A stretch of DNA of 64,000 nucleotides from Dipteris shenzhenensis (taxonomy: Eukaryota; Polypodiophyta; Polypodiopsida; Gleicheniales), in NCBI GenBank assembly GCA_047967505.1, contig CM106539.1, one strand, 5' to 3'. The notes below the pieces were generated by a model. That model was not told where the DNA came from and made no database searches. It saw nothing but the letters and a program-made list of their open reading frames with translations. Position numbers and translations under genes: made by a program. Of this stretch, positions 11,119-22,480 are shown piece after piece. The first letter of the stretch is position 1; each line of letters opens with the position of its first letter.

Positions 11119-11387
11119 TTGGAAAGAGAATATCGTGTCTGTTTAACCTTTTGGCACTGCTTTTAGATCACATCAACAACAATAATTAGTGTTCTTGACT
11201 TGTGTGTGAGACAACTCTTAATAGAGGGGGAGTGTAGAAAGGAGCAAGGGAGGGACCTATCCGAGATAATGACACAGGGATTGGAAGTCTGCGACTGAGA
11301 GGGACAAAGCCTGTGAGACAATGAGAGAGATTGGAGACGTCAAGAGAGACTACAAATAGAAAGATATTGGAGACATCGAGAGACATT

Positions 11388-11438
<51 letters not shown>

Positions 11439-11828
11439 ACGTCTCTAAAAGGCCAAATGGCCTATGAGACTAAAACAATTGATACATCTTCTAGTGTTGT
11501 CTCATCAAAGAGAACAACAAAATAAATAAGCTGAAAGCTGAGAGCTACTAAAGGTTCTTACAGTCAAAGGGACTGCAAGTGACCCAAAACTAATGAAATA
11601 CCAAGCAAGTATTCTAAAAAGTATCAATTGATCAGCATAGGCAGAAAGCTAATCAATAGAAAGGTTACACTCTTCTCATGTCAAAAATCCCAATCATGGG
11701 CAGCTTTAGGATCTCATAACTCGGTGCCACACGTTTCCGATGTTTGGCAATGATGGCACAGATCCTCATCCAGAAATTAAAAATCCTCATTGTATTGATT
11801 AAAAATCCTCACGACTTCTACTAAGCTG

Positions 11829-11863
<35 letters not shown>

Positions 11864-12586
11864 ACTAGAGGGACATCGAGAAATTAAAAATCCTCATTGT
11901 ATTGATTGGAGATCATAGAATCCTCAATGTGGGGGGAAGAAGGGCCTCTTTTTGCAAAATACTACTATACTATTTAGTACTAAATGGCTTCTCAAAACTC
12001 TACCATTTTTTGCCAAAAAGAGTACCTTTTACATACACCGTAGCGTGCTTTCACCCAACTTAATGTTGTTACTTGCCATAATTTTTTTTAAAAGAATGGT
12101 CCATAGTCTAATTGAAAAGAATTCAAAAAAGGAAGGAGAGCCTGGGAAGGAGGGGATAAAGAGGAGATTGATTAATGAGGATTTCCCTCAATTTATGATG
12201 GGAGGGACCCTGTTCCCTCTTATTTATAAGGGTATGAACCCACTCATTTTATGTTTTTCACAAAATCCTCAAGAGCTTAATGGAAAGACCATATGAGCTC
12301 TCAAGAAATTACTTTCTAAAGGCCCTTAATATCAATAAATTATTCCATAGACATAAACTCACATAAAGAGAAAGAATGCAGTAGGCAAAACATTTTAGGT
12401 ACCCTTCAATCCATGCTCTAGTCTAGAATATTGATTCAAGATATCTACCACCTTCTAGTGCCCTTGATCAAAGTATGATCCATACTCTATGTGTGGCAAG
12501 CTCCATATGTGTCAAAAATGCAAAAATTTTTCAGCATCTAGAGCAAAGCTGAATAAACCCATGTAAAAATTGAAATTTGGTATGGA
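11119..12586. other. Inter-element spacer 0 (1468 bp), no gene recognised
   Basis: The spacer is AT-rich sequence between consecutive CACTA elements. It holds two GA microsatellites (11393-11435 and 11832-11861) and a 28 bp direct repeat (11773-11800 and 11880-11907) flanking the second one. An AGAGGGGGAG run directly before TGTAGAAAGG (11223-11242) looks like a polypurine tract and LTR start, but I find no matching LTR end. A 114-codon open frame at 11952-12296 has no recognisable motifs. The second GA tract is 14 bp shorter than in the later spacers. Confidence 0.7.
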
Positions 12587-12886
12587 CACTACAAGGCATA
12601 GGCCATTTTCCGACGGAAATACCGACGCTTTTTACATTAAAAATTTTTTTTTTCACGGCGCAAAGGTCGCTATAAAAGTCGTTAAAATCATCGGAAAAGG
12701 AGCGTCGCTATAAACCGTCGCTATATAGCGACGCTGTTAATCGTCGCTATATAGCGACGATGCAAACGTCGCTATATAGCGACGATGCAAACGTCGCTAT
12801 ATAGCGACTCTGATAATCGTCGCTATATAGCGACACTGGTAAACGTCGCTATATAGCGACACTGGTAAACGTCGCTATATAGCGAT
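12587..12886. repeat. Left terminal region of CACTA copy 1: TIR plus palindrome array
   Basis: The TIR is 12587-12614. From 12716 to 12886 there are seven copies of the palindrome TCGCTATATAGCGA, spaced 25-26 bp, with degenerate half-sites (GTCGCTATAA and similar) between array and TIR. CACTA subterminal repeats are known binding sites of TNPA-like proteins; that role is inferred here. Confidence 0.85.
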
Positions 12887-12908
12887 GATTAACAGAAGTT
12901 TAAAAAAA

Positions 12909-12963
12909 GGGTTAGTGGGGCTAAACAGGGCTTCCTTTTGGCTCTGTTTAGCCCCACTAACCC
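12909..12963. repeat. 55 bp hairpin between gene 3' end and palindrome array, left, copy 1
   Basis: Two 23 bp arms containing TTAGTGGGGCTAAACAGGGC and its near-perfect complement enclose a 9 bp loop, flanked by A and T runs. It lies downstream of the stop of the left gene. It could be a tiny inverted-repeat (MITE-like) insertion or an RNA 3'-end structure; I cannot decide which. Confidence 0.8.
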
Positions 12964-12999
12964 TTTTTTTTTTTTTGTAATTACAAAAGAAAGTTTTTT

Positions 13000-13132
13000 A
13001 TAACAAAATTTCCCTTGCTTGCAGGGTGATACAAAATTGTTCTTGTGAACGATGAGGAAGAAATGCATATACATATACAACTGTGTTTGAAACAAAATTA
13101 CCCTGTGAAAGGGCGATACAAAATTGCTCTAA
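13000..13132 (-). repeat. Duplicated stem-loop repeats in the 3' region of the left-arm gene
   Basis: This is the inverted counterpart of the right-arm pair, read on the gene strand: GCAATTTTGTATCGCCC...TTTTGTTTC followed by ACAATTTTGTATCACCC...TTTTGTTATA. Corresponding regions are about 26475-26607, 39950-40082 and 53512-53644. Confidence 0.6.
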
Positions 13133-13163
13133 CGAGCGGATATACAAAATGCTACTACCACTA

Positions 13164-14748
13164 CTAATCCGAATCCGAATCCGAATCGTCTTGTTGGGCT
13201 GTTCCTTGGTCCTCGGCACCTGCATCTTCTCCCTCGTCCCCGACACCTGCGTCTTCTCCCTCGTCATCGGCACCTACGTCCGATCCTTGCCCGTGTTGAT
13301 CGCTCGTCTCTGATGATGGGACGCTTGAGCTTTGACCCTAAGAGTGAACCATATAAATCGAAAATTAGATTGGAACTTAAATTAAAAAGTGAGATTACAA
13401 GTAGGAGTAAACTTATACCGTGCGAGCAGCCACCTCAGCCCAATCGACTTTCGCTCCCATTGCCTCTTGCTCAATGAACCACGGCTTGGTTTCTATCCGA
13501 AATGCGCGCCGCGTCTCTGCATCCGTAGGAAGACGACCCATCGCAGCTTGCTGTGGATCCAATTTACGAGAGTTAGAGTTAGCTAAAGTGCATGTAATAT
13601 GTAAGTAAAACAAATAGAACAATACATTAAATGGAAAGAAGTAAACTTACCACGGTTGCCTCGAATGCATACCGACCGCCTGCACCAAAGTGTGAAGTAC
13701 CTACGACATCCAGCCGTCTCTTCGCAGCCCTCCTCTGACCCTCGAACATTTTGGGATGGTCCCTATGTTGCTTCTTGAAGTACTTCCAATCAGCTTTGTC
13801 TGCCCAGCTGGGTTTAGCCAACCCCTTTGTAATGGAAGTACGCATGGTTGATCTGCGATGCTTTAGGACCAAACCCATGCACTCGAGCATATAACTATTA
13901 TTAAACTCCACATTTGGCGGATTAGGATATCTTTGTTTTAACTCATCGATCACCGCCTGCTTCTTTTGGGCATCTTGATACCGCCAATCGATATTTATGC
14001 CGCTCTTGAAGTGATGACTCATCAACCGCCTCATGGCGGCCATCACTGCTTTGCCCTTTTTGTCTTCTATTATCTCTCCGGCAGATGTGATTTGATAGGA
14101 GAGATCCCCTAATGAGTAAGGGGGACTGACGGTAGCAGAGTCTGAAGGAGTGGAAGCTGCGCGACCGCTTCCGAATCGAGGAGTAGCTGTGGGAGTAGGA
14201 GAGGGAAAGGGACCTGACTGATACTGTGTCTCCGGACCAAGTGGAGACCTAAAGGAGCGTGAGTGTGCTGACTCGTCTACATCTCCTGAGTCAGCACAAC
14301 ATGAGCCGCCCATCCTACTCTTCCTTCCCTTGCGGGAGGCATGCGCAGGTGATGATCCCGCGGTCGAAGGGGCGCGAGGGGATGGCTGGGCTGTACGTCC
14401 ACCCGTCGGTGTAGGGGAAGGAATTGCGGAGGTCCTCTGAGAGAGCAGAGAGAAGAATCTCGCTGCCTCCTCATCGCTCATCTGCGCTACAAACTCGTCG
14501 GGAGTCCCAACAAAGCCATGCGCGGCTAGCAAAGGAGTCCCCTGAGGGGTAGTCGCAGTGCTACGTGGAAGAGGGGTCGGACCAGGGGTAGTCACAGTGC
14601 TAGGACCGAGAGGAGTCGGACCAGGGGTAGTCCTCGGGGTAGTCGCCTGAGAGGAATCAAAGTCCTCTGGAGCATATAGATCGTGAGCTCTCCTCCTGCG
14701 AGGCTGTCCGTACTCGTCCGATGAGCGACGTGATCCCATGTCTAACAT
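13164..14748 (-). CDS. CACTA-linked plant-transposase-like protein, left arm, copy 1 (3 exons, 467 aa)
   Basis: Exons on the minus strand are 14748-13651 (366 codons), 13550-13419 (44 codons) and 13337-13164 (57 codons plus TAG). Introns of 100 and 81 bp begin GTAAGT and GTATAAG and end CAG and TAG; the frame is kept across both. Residues 1-225 are rich in Ser, Thr and Pro, with TTPxxTPL-type repeats at about 36-72 and a basic patch RKGRKSR near 139-145. Residues 235-410 are ordered and charged, with conserved-looking DWRYQDAQ, WKYFKKQHRDHP and TSHFGAGGRYAF segments; they resemble the plant Ptta/En/Spm transposase-type domain (Transposase_24) in layout. That match is from memory and is moderate. 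The tail (411-467) is acidic, with two GEDAG repeats and DDSDSDSD at the end. I chose the ATG of MLDMG because the reading frame upstream of it is only a translated polypyrimidine tract. The role is probably an accessory, DNA-binding CACTA protein; it is not a catalytic transposase. Confidence 0.75.
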
Positions 14749-15023
14749 AGACACAAACACGAAAACAGAAAACAAATAAACAAACATGAGCATTCTCATA
14801 GGCATAGGCATAGGCAAGAAGAAAGAAGAGGGAAAGGAAAGAAGAGGGAAAGGAAAGAGGGAAAGAAGAGGGAAAGATAAGAGGGAAAGAAGATGTAAAG
14901 GAAAGAAAAGAATGAGAATGAGGAAATAGAGAATGAGAGAAGGGGAAAGAGATGAGGGAAAATAGAGAAGGAGAGAAGGGGGAAATGAGAGAAGGGGGAA
15001 ATAGAGTGGGAAATAGAGAATGA

Positions 15024-17568
15024 GCTTATGCAAAAATAGAGAATGAGCATAAGCTCCTCTCATTCTCTATTTCCGCATAAGCTCCTTCTCTTTTTCCGCA
15101 TGAGCTTATGCTTATGCTCATCGGTGAGCATGAGCTTATGCTCATGTTTCCGCATATGCGGAAATAGAGAAGGAGAGAAGCATAAGCTTCTCTCATTCTC
15201 TATTTCCGCATATGCTCAAGAAAAAGAGAAAGAGAAAGAGCTTATGCGGAAAAAGAGAAAGAGCTTATGCGGAAACTCATTCTCTATTTCCGCATAAGCT
15301 CCTTCTCTTTTTCCGCATGAGCTTATGCGGATGCTCATGGGTGAGCATGAGCTTATGCTCATGTTTCCGCATATGCTCACGCATATGCAGAAAGAGAGAA
15401 GGAGCTTATGCGGAAAAAGAGAATGAGAGAAGCATAAGCTTCTCTCATTCTCTATTTCTGCATAAGCTCTTGCGGAAACTTACGCATAAGCTCATGCTCA
15501 TGCATGAGCATAAGCATGAGCTTATGCTTATGCTTATGCTTAAGCATAAGCATAAGCATAAGCTCATGCTTATGCTCATGCGGATATAGAGAAGGAGCTT
15601 ATGCGGAAAGAGAGAAGGAGCTCATGCGGAAAGAGAGAAGGAGCTTATGCTCATGCGGAAATAGAGAAGGAGCTTATGCGGAAAAAGAGAATGAGAGAAG
15701 CATAAGCTTCTCTCATTCTCTATTTCCGCATAAGCTTATGCGGAAACTTACGCATAAGCTCATGCTCATGCATGAGCATAAGCTCATGAGCATATGAGCA
15801 TGAGCTTATGCTTACTTACGCATAAGCTCATGCTCATGCATGAGCATAAGCATGAGCTTATGCTTATGCTTATGCATAAGCATAAGCATAAGCTCATGCT
15901 TATGATCATGCGGATATAGAGAAGGAGCTTATGCGGAAAGAGAGAAGGAGCTCATGTGGAAACTTGCGGAAACTTGCGCATAAGCTTATGCGGAAACTTG
16001 CGCATAAGCTCATGCTCATGCATGAGCATAAGCATGAGCTTATGCTTATGCTTATGCTTAAGCATAAGCATAAGCATAAGCTCATGCGGAAATAGAGAAG
16101 GAGCTTATGCGGAATGAGAGAAGGAGCTTATGCGGAAAAAGAGAATGAGAGAAGCATAAGCTTCTCTCATTCTCTATTTCCGCATAAGCTTATGCGGAAA
16201 CTTGCGCATAAGCTCATGCTCATGCATGAGCATAAGCTCATGCTCATGCATGAGCATAAGCTCATGCTCATGCATGAGCATAAGCTCATGCTTATGCTCA
16301 TGCGGATATAGAGAAGGAGCTTATGCGGAAAGAGAGAAGGAGCTCATGCGGAAACTTGCGGAAACTTGTGCATAAGCTTATGCGGAAACTTGCGCATAAG
16401 CTCATGCTCATGCATGAGCATAAGCATGAGCTTATGCTTATGCTTATGCTTAAGCATAAGCATAAGCATAAGCTCATGCTTATGCTCATGCGGAAATAGA
16501 GAAGGAGCTTATGCGGAATGAGAGAAGGAGCTCATGCGGAAACTTGCGGAAACTTGCGCATAAGCTTATGCGGAAACTTGCGCATAAGCTCATGCTTATG
16601 CTCATGCGGAAATAGAGAAGGAGCTTATGCGGAATGAGAGAAGGAGCTCATGCGGAAACTTGCGGAAACTTGCGCATAAGCTTATGCAGAAACTTGCGCA
16701 TAAGCTCATGCTCATGCGGAAATAGAGAAGGAGCTTATGCGGAATGAGAGAAGGAGCTTATGCGGAAAAAGAGAATGAGAGAAGCATAAGCTTCTCTCAT
16801 TCTCTATTTCTGCATAAGCTTAATCGGAAACTTACGCATAAGCTCATGCTCATGCGGAAATAGAGAAGGAGCTTATGCGGAATGAGAGAAGGAGCTTATG
16901 CGGAAAAAGAGAATGAGAGAAGCATAAGCTTCTCTCATTCTCTATTTCCGCATAAGCTTATGCGGAAACTTACGCATAAGCTCATGCTCATGCATGAGCA
17001 TAAGCTCATGCGGATATAGAGAAGGAGCTTATGCGGAAAGAGAGAAGGAGCTCATGTGGAAACTTGCGGAAACTTGCACATAAGCTTATGCGGAAACTTG
17101 CGCATAAGCTCATGCTCATGCATGAGCATAAGCTCATGCTTATGCTCATGCGGAAATAGAGAAGGAGCTTATGCGGAATGAGAGAAGGAGCTTATGCGGA
17201 AAAAGAGAATGAGAGAAGCATAAGCTTCTCTCATTCTCTATTTCCGCATAAGCTTAATCGGAAACTTACGCATAAGCTCATACTCATGAATGAGCATAAG
17301 CATGAGCTTATGGTTATGCTTATGCTTAAGCATAAGCATAAGCATAAGCTCATGCTTATGCTCATTCGGAAATAGAGAAGGAGCTTATGCAGAATGAGAG
17401 AAGGAGCTCATGCGGAAACTTGCGGAAACTTGCGCATAAGCTTATGCGGAAACTTGCGCATAAGCTCATGCTCATGCATGAGCTTATGCTCATGCGGAAA
17501 TAGAGAAGGAGCTTATGCGGAATGAGAGAAGGAGCTTATGCGAAAAAAGAGAATGAGAGAAGCATAAG
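15024..17568. repeat. Left word-repeat block, copy 1 (2545 bp)
   Basis: Composition is as in copy 0. It is 65 bp longer overall, with several rearranged segments, for example three consecutive GCTCATGCTCATGCATGAGC units at about 16213-16285 where copy 0 has one. Confidence 0.9.
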
Positions 17569-17992
17569 CACCATTTCGTCCAACCTCTGTGCTGGACCTT
17601 CTTTGGTATATGAGCTTTCTTTTGCTTCAGAAAGCCCTCTTTTCCTTGCTTTGAAGAGTGAGCTACAAGCCCTCCAAGTTCAGCTTTTCAGTTTTGACAG
17701 TTTTGGACAAGTTTTTGAAGATGATGCTACATAAAATGCTACTCTAGCATTTCTGGTTTTTTGAAGCTTTCAATAACTTCAGTACAAGTTTTGTTTTGAC
17801 TTGCTAGACCTGGTTCTGATTGGAAAATGTTTATTTCATCCACTTCTATGAAGCATGTAAGAAGAAGCATCATTGTTTGAAATCTAGTCACTACTATTTG
17901 CTACATTAAGTGCTCATATTTTGGAAGTCTTTCAGTTATTTTTGCCTTGTAAGAGAGATAGACACTGCCCAATATCTAGGTTAGACCCTCTC

Positions 17993-18823
17993 ATGGCTAC
18001 CATATATAATCTTGAGAAGTTCAATGGAAAGGGGTTCCATACATGGCAAATGAAGGTAAAATTTGCATTAATGCGGGAGAACTTATGGGGACTTGTCAAA
18101 TCTACTCCTACCGCTTCTTCTACGGCCTCAAATGCTGGGGAATCTTCAGCTCCGACACGACCGGCAAGGGATCCAGCAAGAGAAGAAAAAGCATATGGTA
18201 TAATTGCTTTAGCTTTGGGTGATGATTACATACATCATATATCTGACTTGGAGTCTCCATCGGAAGCATGGCAGAAGCTAGATTTGATTTTTGGTGCAAG
18301 CTCTCATATTTCTAAACTATCACTTAAAATCTCTTTCTTTGAATTAAAGATGGCAAGTGATACTACTTTAGCTGCCCATGTCAACTATATGCGGAGTCTT
18401 ATGACTCAGTTAGCTTCTATCAACTCTCCTATCACCCCTGATGATGCTATGGCAGTACTACTTAAGAGTATGCCTGAAAGCTTTGATCACATTGTAAGCA
18501 CTTTGAAGAATCTTCCCAATCCAAACCTTGAAGGCATTATCTCAGCTCTCCAAGAAGAAGAAAGACACATGGAGTTAAGGAAAGGCAATGACACTGCTTA
18601 TGTTATGAAATTCCAGAAGGGCAAGTACTCTCCTTGCAATCACTGTGGAAAGACAAATCACCTTTCAAAGGACTGCTTCAAAGTTAATCCATGTAAGCAC
18701 TGTGGCAAAAACAACCATAGTGAGAAGTTCTGCAGAGCCAAAGCAAAGACAGAAAATGCAAATCTACTTACAGTTAATGAGCCTCCACAAGATGAGGCAT
18801 CCTTTGAAGATTATGCATTTTAA
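17993..18823 (+). CDS. Copia-type Gag, copy 1
   Basis: The translation is identical to copy 0, with both zinc knuckles intact. An in-frame ATG at 17921 would add 24 residues that are unlike the family. Confidence 0.9.
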   Translation: MATIYNLEKFNGKGFHTWQMKVKFALMRENLWGLVKSTPTASSTASNAGESSAPTRPARDPAREEKAYGIIALALGDDYIHHISDLESPSEAWQKLDLIFGASSHISKLSLKISFFELKMASDTTLAAHVNYMRSLMTQLASINSPITPDDAMAVLLKSMPESFDHIVSTLKNLPNPNLEGIISALQEEERHMELRKGNDTAYVMKFQKGKYSPCNHCGKTNHLSKDCFKVNPCKHCGKNNHSEKFCRAKAKTENANLLTVNEPPQDEASFEDYAF

Positions 18824-19195
18824 ATTATCTCTATGTATGCTCCAGATCACTCTTTTTATGTCAAGGTACTCAGCCTGGATAGTCCTCCAAAATGAATGAA
18901 AATAAATTATTGTGTGTTGTGTTTTGTGAACACCTCTGGTCACCTTATGATGTAGGCCATGTGTATGTTTGTTCCATGGTACCTCCTACAGACATTGTGT
19001 GCATGTACATGTCGGAGAGATAACCATTGGAAGGTCTGTTTGTATCCCTTTCTGTTTACCTTACACCCAAGGAAACCCTTGCTAGCATGAGAACCTAGCC
19101 ATAGATTTATCCTTGACCACCATGAGATGGCATGAGAAACTATGAGACTAGATGTATCCTTGACATAGCCTGAGGCATCTCCTTGAGGGGGGGTT

Positions 19196-19484
19196 TGTTG
19201 GGATATCTCAAGGTGTATGCCTCAGGCACACCTTATGTTTCTATGTGTGAGTGCTAGAGGCACAGTTAGGTGCCCACAAGCACAGTTAGGTGGTGGAAAA
19301 GCCACATAGGATGATTGAGTGAATCTAGGAGCAGATTGAGGAGATGATTGAGGAGCTTTGAGGTCATCAGTGATGTCAATGACCTTGTATGAGGTGCCTA
19401 CTTAAGGACCTCTTTCTTCTTCATTCTATAAGCAAGTATTCTGAGTTTGTGTCCACTCTACTCTTTCTTTTCAGTATTCCAACA
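19196..19484 (+). repeat. 3' LTR of the gag-only retroelement, copy 1
   Basis: It has the same 289 bp length, TGTTGG and CCAACA ends, and upstream polypurine tract as copy 0. Confidence 0.85.
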
Positions 19485-22332
19485 GCTCATGCATGAGCAT
19501 GAGCTTATGCTTAAGTTTCCCCCTTCTTTATTTCTCTATTTCTGCATAAGCTTATGCTTATGCATGAGCTTATGCGGAAATAGAGAATGAGAGGAGCATA
19601 AGCTCATGCTTATGCTTCTCTCATTCTCTATTTCCGCATATGCTCCTTCTCTATTTCCGCATAAGCTCATGCATAAGCATGAGCTTATGCGGAAATAGAG
19701 AATGAGCCTTCTCTATTTCCGCATAAGCTCATTCTCTATTTCCGCGTAAGCTTCTCTCATTCTCTATTCCCGCATAAGCTTCTCTCATTCTCTATTTCTG
19801 CATATGCTCATTCTCTATTTCCACATAAGCTCATGCATAAGCATGAGCTTATGCGGAAATAGAGAATGAGAGAAGCATAAGCATATGCTTCATGCTTATG
19901 CTTCTCTCCTTCTCTATTTCCGCATAAGCTCATGCTTATGCATGAGCTTATGCGGAAATAGAGAAGGAGAGAAGCATAAGCTCATTCGCTTTCCCCCTTC
20001 TCTATTTCCCCCTTCTCTATTTCGCATAAGCTCATGCTCATGCATGAGCATAAACATGAGCTTATGCTCATATGAGCTTATGCTTATGCTAATGCTTAAG
20101 CATAAGCATAAGCATAAGCTCATGCTTATGCTCATGCATGAGCATGAGCTTATGCTTAAGTTTCCGCATAAGCTTATGCGGAAATAGAGAATGAGAGAAG
20201 CTTATGCTTCTCTCATTCTCTATTTCCGCATAAGCTCATTCTCTATTTCCGCATAAGCATAAGCATGAGCTCATGCTTATGCTTATGCTTAAGCATAAGC
20301 ATAAGCATAAGCTCATGCTTATGCTCATGCATGAGCATGAGCTTATGGTTAAGTTTCCGCATAAGCTTATGCTTATGCATGAGCTTATGCGGAAATAGAG
20401 AATGAGAGTATGCGGAAATAGAGAATGAGAGAAGCTCTCTCATTCTCTATTTCCGCATAAGCATAAGCATGAGCTTATGCTCATGCATGAGCATGAGCTT
20501 ATGCTTAAGTTTCCGCATAAGCTTATGCTTATGCATGAGCCTATGCGGAAATAGAGAATGAGAGAAGCTTATGCTTCTCTCATTCTCTATTTTCGCATAA
20601 GCTCCTTCTCTATTTCCGCATAAGCTCATGCTTATGCATGAGCTTATGCGGAAATAGAGAATGAGAGAAGCATAAGCTCATTCTCTTTCCCCCTTCTCTA
20701 TTTCCCCCTTCTCTATTTCGCATAAGCTCATGCTCATGCATGATCATAAGCATGAGCTTATGCTTATGCTTATGCTAATGCTAAGCATAAGCTCATGCTT
20801 ATGCTCATCCATGAGCATGAGCTTATGCTTAAGTTTCCCCCTTCTTTATTTCTCTATTTCCGCATAAGCTTATGCTTATGCATGAGCTTATGCGGAAATA
20901 GAGAATGAGACAAGCTTATGCTTCTCTCATTCTCTATTTCCGCATAGGCTCATTCTCTATTTCCGCATAAGCTCATGCTTATGCATGAGCTTATGCGGAA
21001 ATAGAGAATGAGAGAAGCATAAGCTCATGCTTATGCTTCTCTCATTCTCTATTTCCGCATAAGCTTATGCTTATGCTTCCTATATTCCCTCTTTGGTCTC
21101 TTTCCCCCTTCTCTATTTCCCCCTTCTCTATTTTGCATAAGCTCAAGCTTATGCTTATGCTTATGCTAGCATAAGCATAAGCATAAGCATAAGCTCATGC
21201 TTATGCTCATGCGGAAATAGAAATGAGAGAAGCATTAGCTCATTCTCTTTCCCCCTTCTCTATTTCGCATAAGCTCATGCTCATGCATGAGCATAAGCAT
21301 GAACTTATGCTTATGCGGAAATAGAGAATGAGCTTATGCAGAAATAGAGAATGAGAGAAGCATAAGCTTCTCTCATTCTCTATTTCCGCATAAGCTCATG
21401 CATAAGCATAAGCTTATGCGGAAACTTAAGCATAACTCATGCTCATGCATGAGCATAAGCATGAGCTTATGCTTATGCGGAAATAGAGAATGAGAGAAGC
21501 ATTTCCCCCTTCTCTCATTTCCCCCTTCTCTATTTCCCCCTTCTCTCCTTCTCTATTTCCGCATAAGCTCATGCTTATGCATGAGCTTATGCGGAAATAG
21601 AGAATGAGAGAAGCATAAGCATGAGCTTTTCTCCTTCTCTATTTCCGCATAAGCTCATTCTCTATTTTCGCATAAGCTTATGCTTATGCTTCTCTCATTC
21701 CCCCTCATCTCTTTCCCCCTTCTCTCATTTGCATAAGCTCATGCTCATGCATGAGCATAAGCATGAGCTTATGCTTATGCTTAAGTTTCCCCCTTCTTTA
21801 TTTCTCTATTTCCGCATAAGCTTATGCTTATGCATGAGCTTATGTGGAAATAGAGAATGAGAGAAGCATAAGCATGAGCTTATGCTTCTCTCCTTCTCTA
21901 TTTCCGCATAAGCTCATTCTCTATTTCCGCATAAGCTTATGCTTATGCTTCTCTCATTCCCCCTCATCTCTTTCCCCCTTCTCTCATTCGCATAAGCTCA
22001 TGCTCATGCATGAGCTTATGCTCATGCTTATGCTCATGCATGAGCATGATCTTATGCTTAAGTTTCCTCCTTCTTTATTTCTCTATTTCCGCATAAGCTT
22101 ATGCTTATGCATGAGCTTATGCGGAAATAGAGAGTGAGAGAAGCATCTATGCTTATGCATGAGCTTATGCGGAAATAGAGAGTGAGAGAAGCATCTATTT
22201 CCGCATAAGCTCATTCTCTATTTCCGCATAAGCTTATGCTTATGCTTCTCTCATTCCCCCTCATCTCTTTCCCCTTCTCTATTTCCCCCTTCTCTCATTC
22301 TCTATTTCCGTATAAGCATAAGCATGAGCTTA
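19485..22332. repeat. Right word-repeat block, copy 1 (2848 bp)
   Basis: It is 6 bp shorter than copy 0 (one hexamer lost near 21063) and has GAGACAAGC where copy 0 has GAGAGAAGC. Confidence 0.9.
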
Positions 22333-22480
22333 TTCTCTCTAACTCTTATTCTCTATTTCCCTTTTCTTTCTCTTCTCTTTCCTTTCCCTCTTCTTTCCCT
22401 CTTTCCTTTCCCTCTTCTTCTTCTTGCCTATGCCTATGCTTATGTTTGTTTTTTTGTTTTTTGTTTTCGTGTTTGTGTCT

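Larger units (their letters stand above)
17569..19484 (+). mobile_element. Gag-only Copia-type remnant, copy 1
   Basis: It has the same 1916 bp layout and the same abrupt 5' edge against the word-repeat block. I noticed no structural difference from copy 0. Confidence 0.8.

Noticed and set aside
11952-12296. 114-codon open frame in the spacer
   Set aside because: No recognisable motif, AT-rich context and no second line of support.
12716-12886. CRISPR-like look of regularly spaced repeats
   Set aside because: Repeat core of about 17 bp with 8-9 bp gaps, palindromic, inside CACTA termini of plant-like DNA; no cas genes.
15212-15589. Open frames of 60-150 codons in the word-repeat blocks translating to LMLMHEHKHK-, SLCLCLS- or GNREGAYAE-type repeats
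   Set aside because: Word lengths that are multiples of three keep frames open on both strands by chance. The products are low-complexity, overlap each other on both strands, and match no family.
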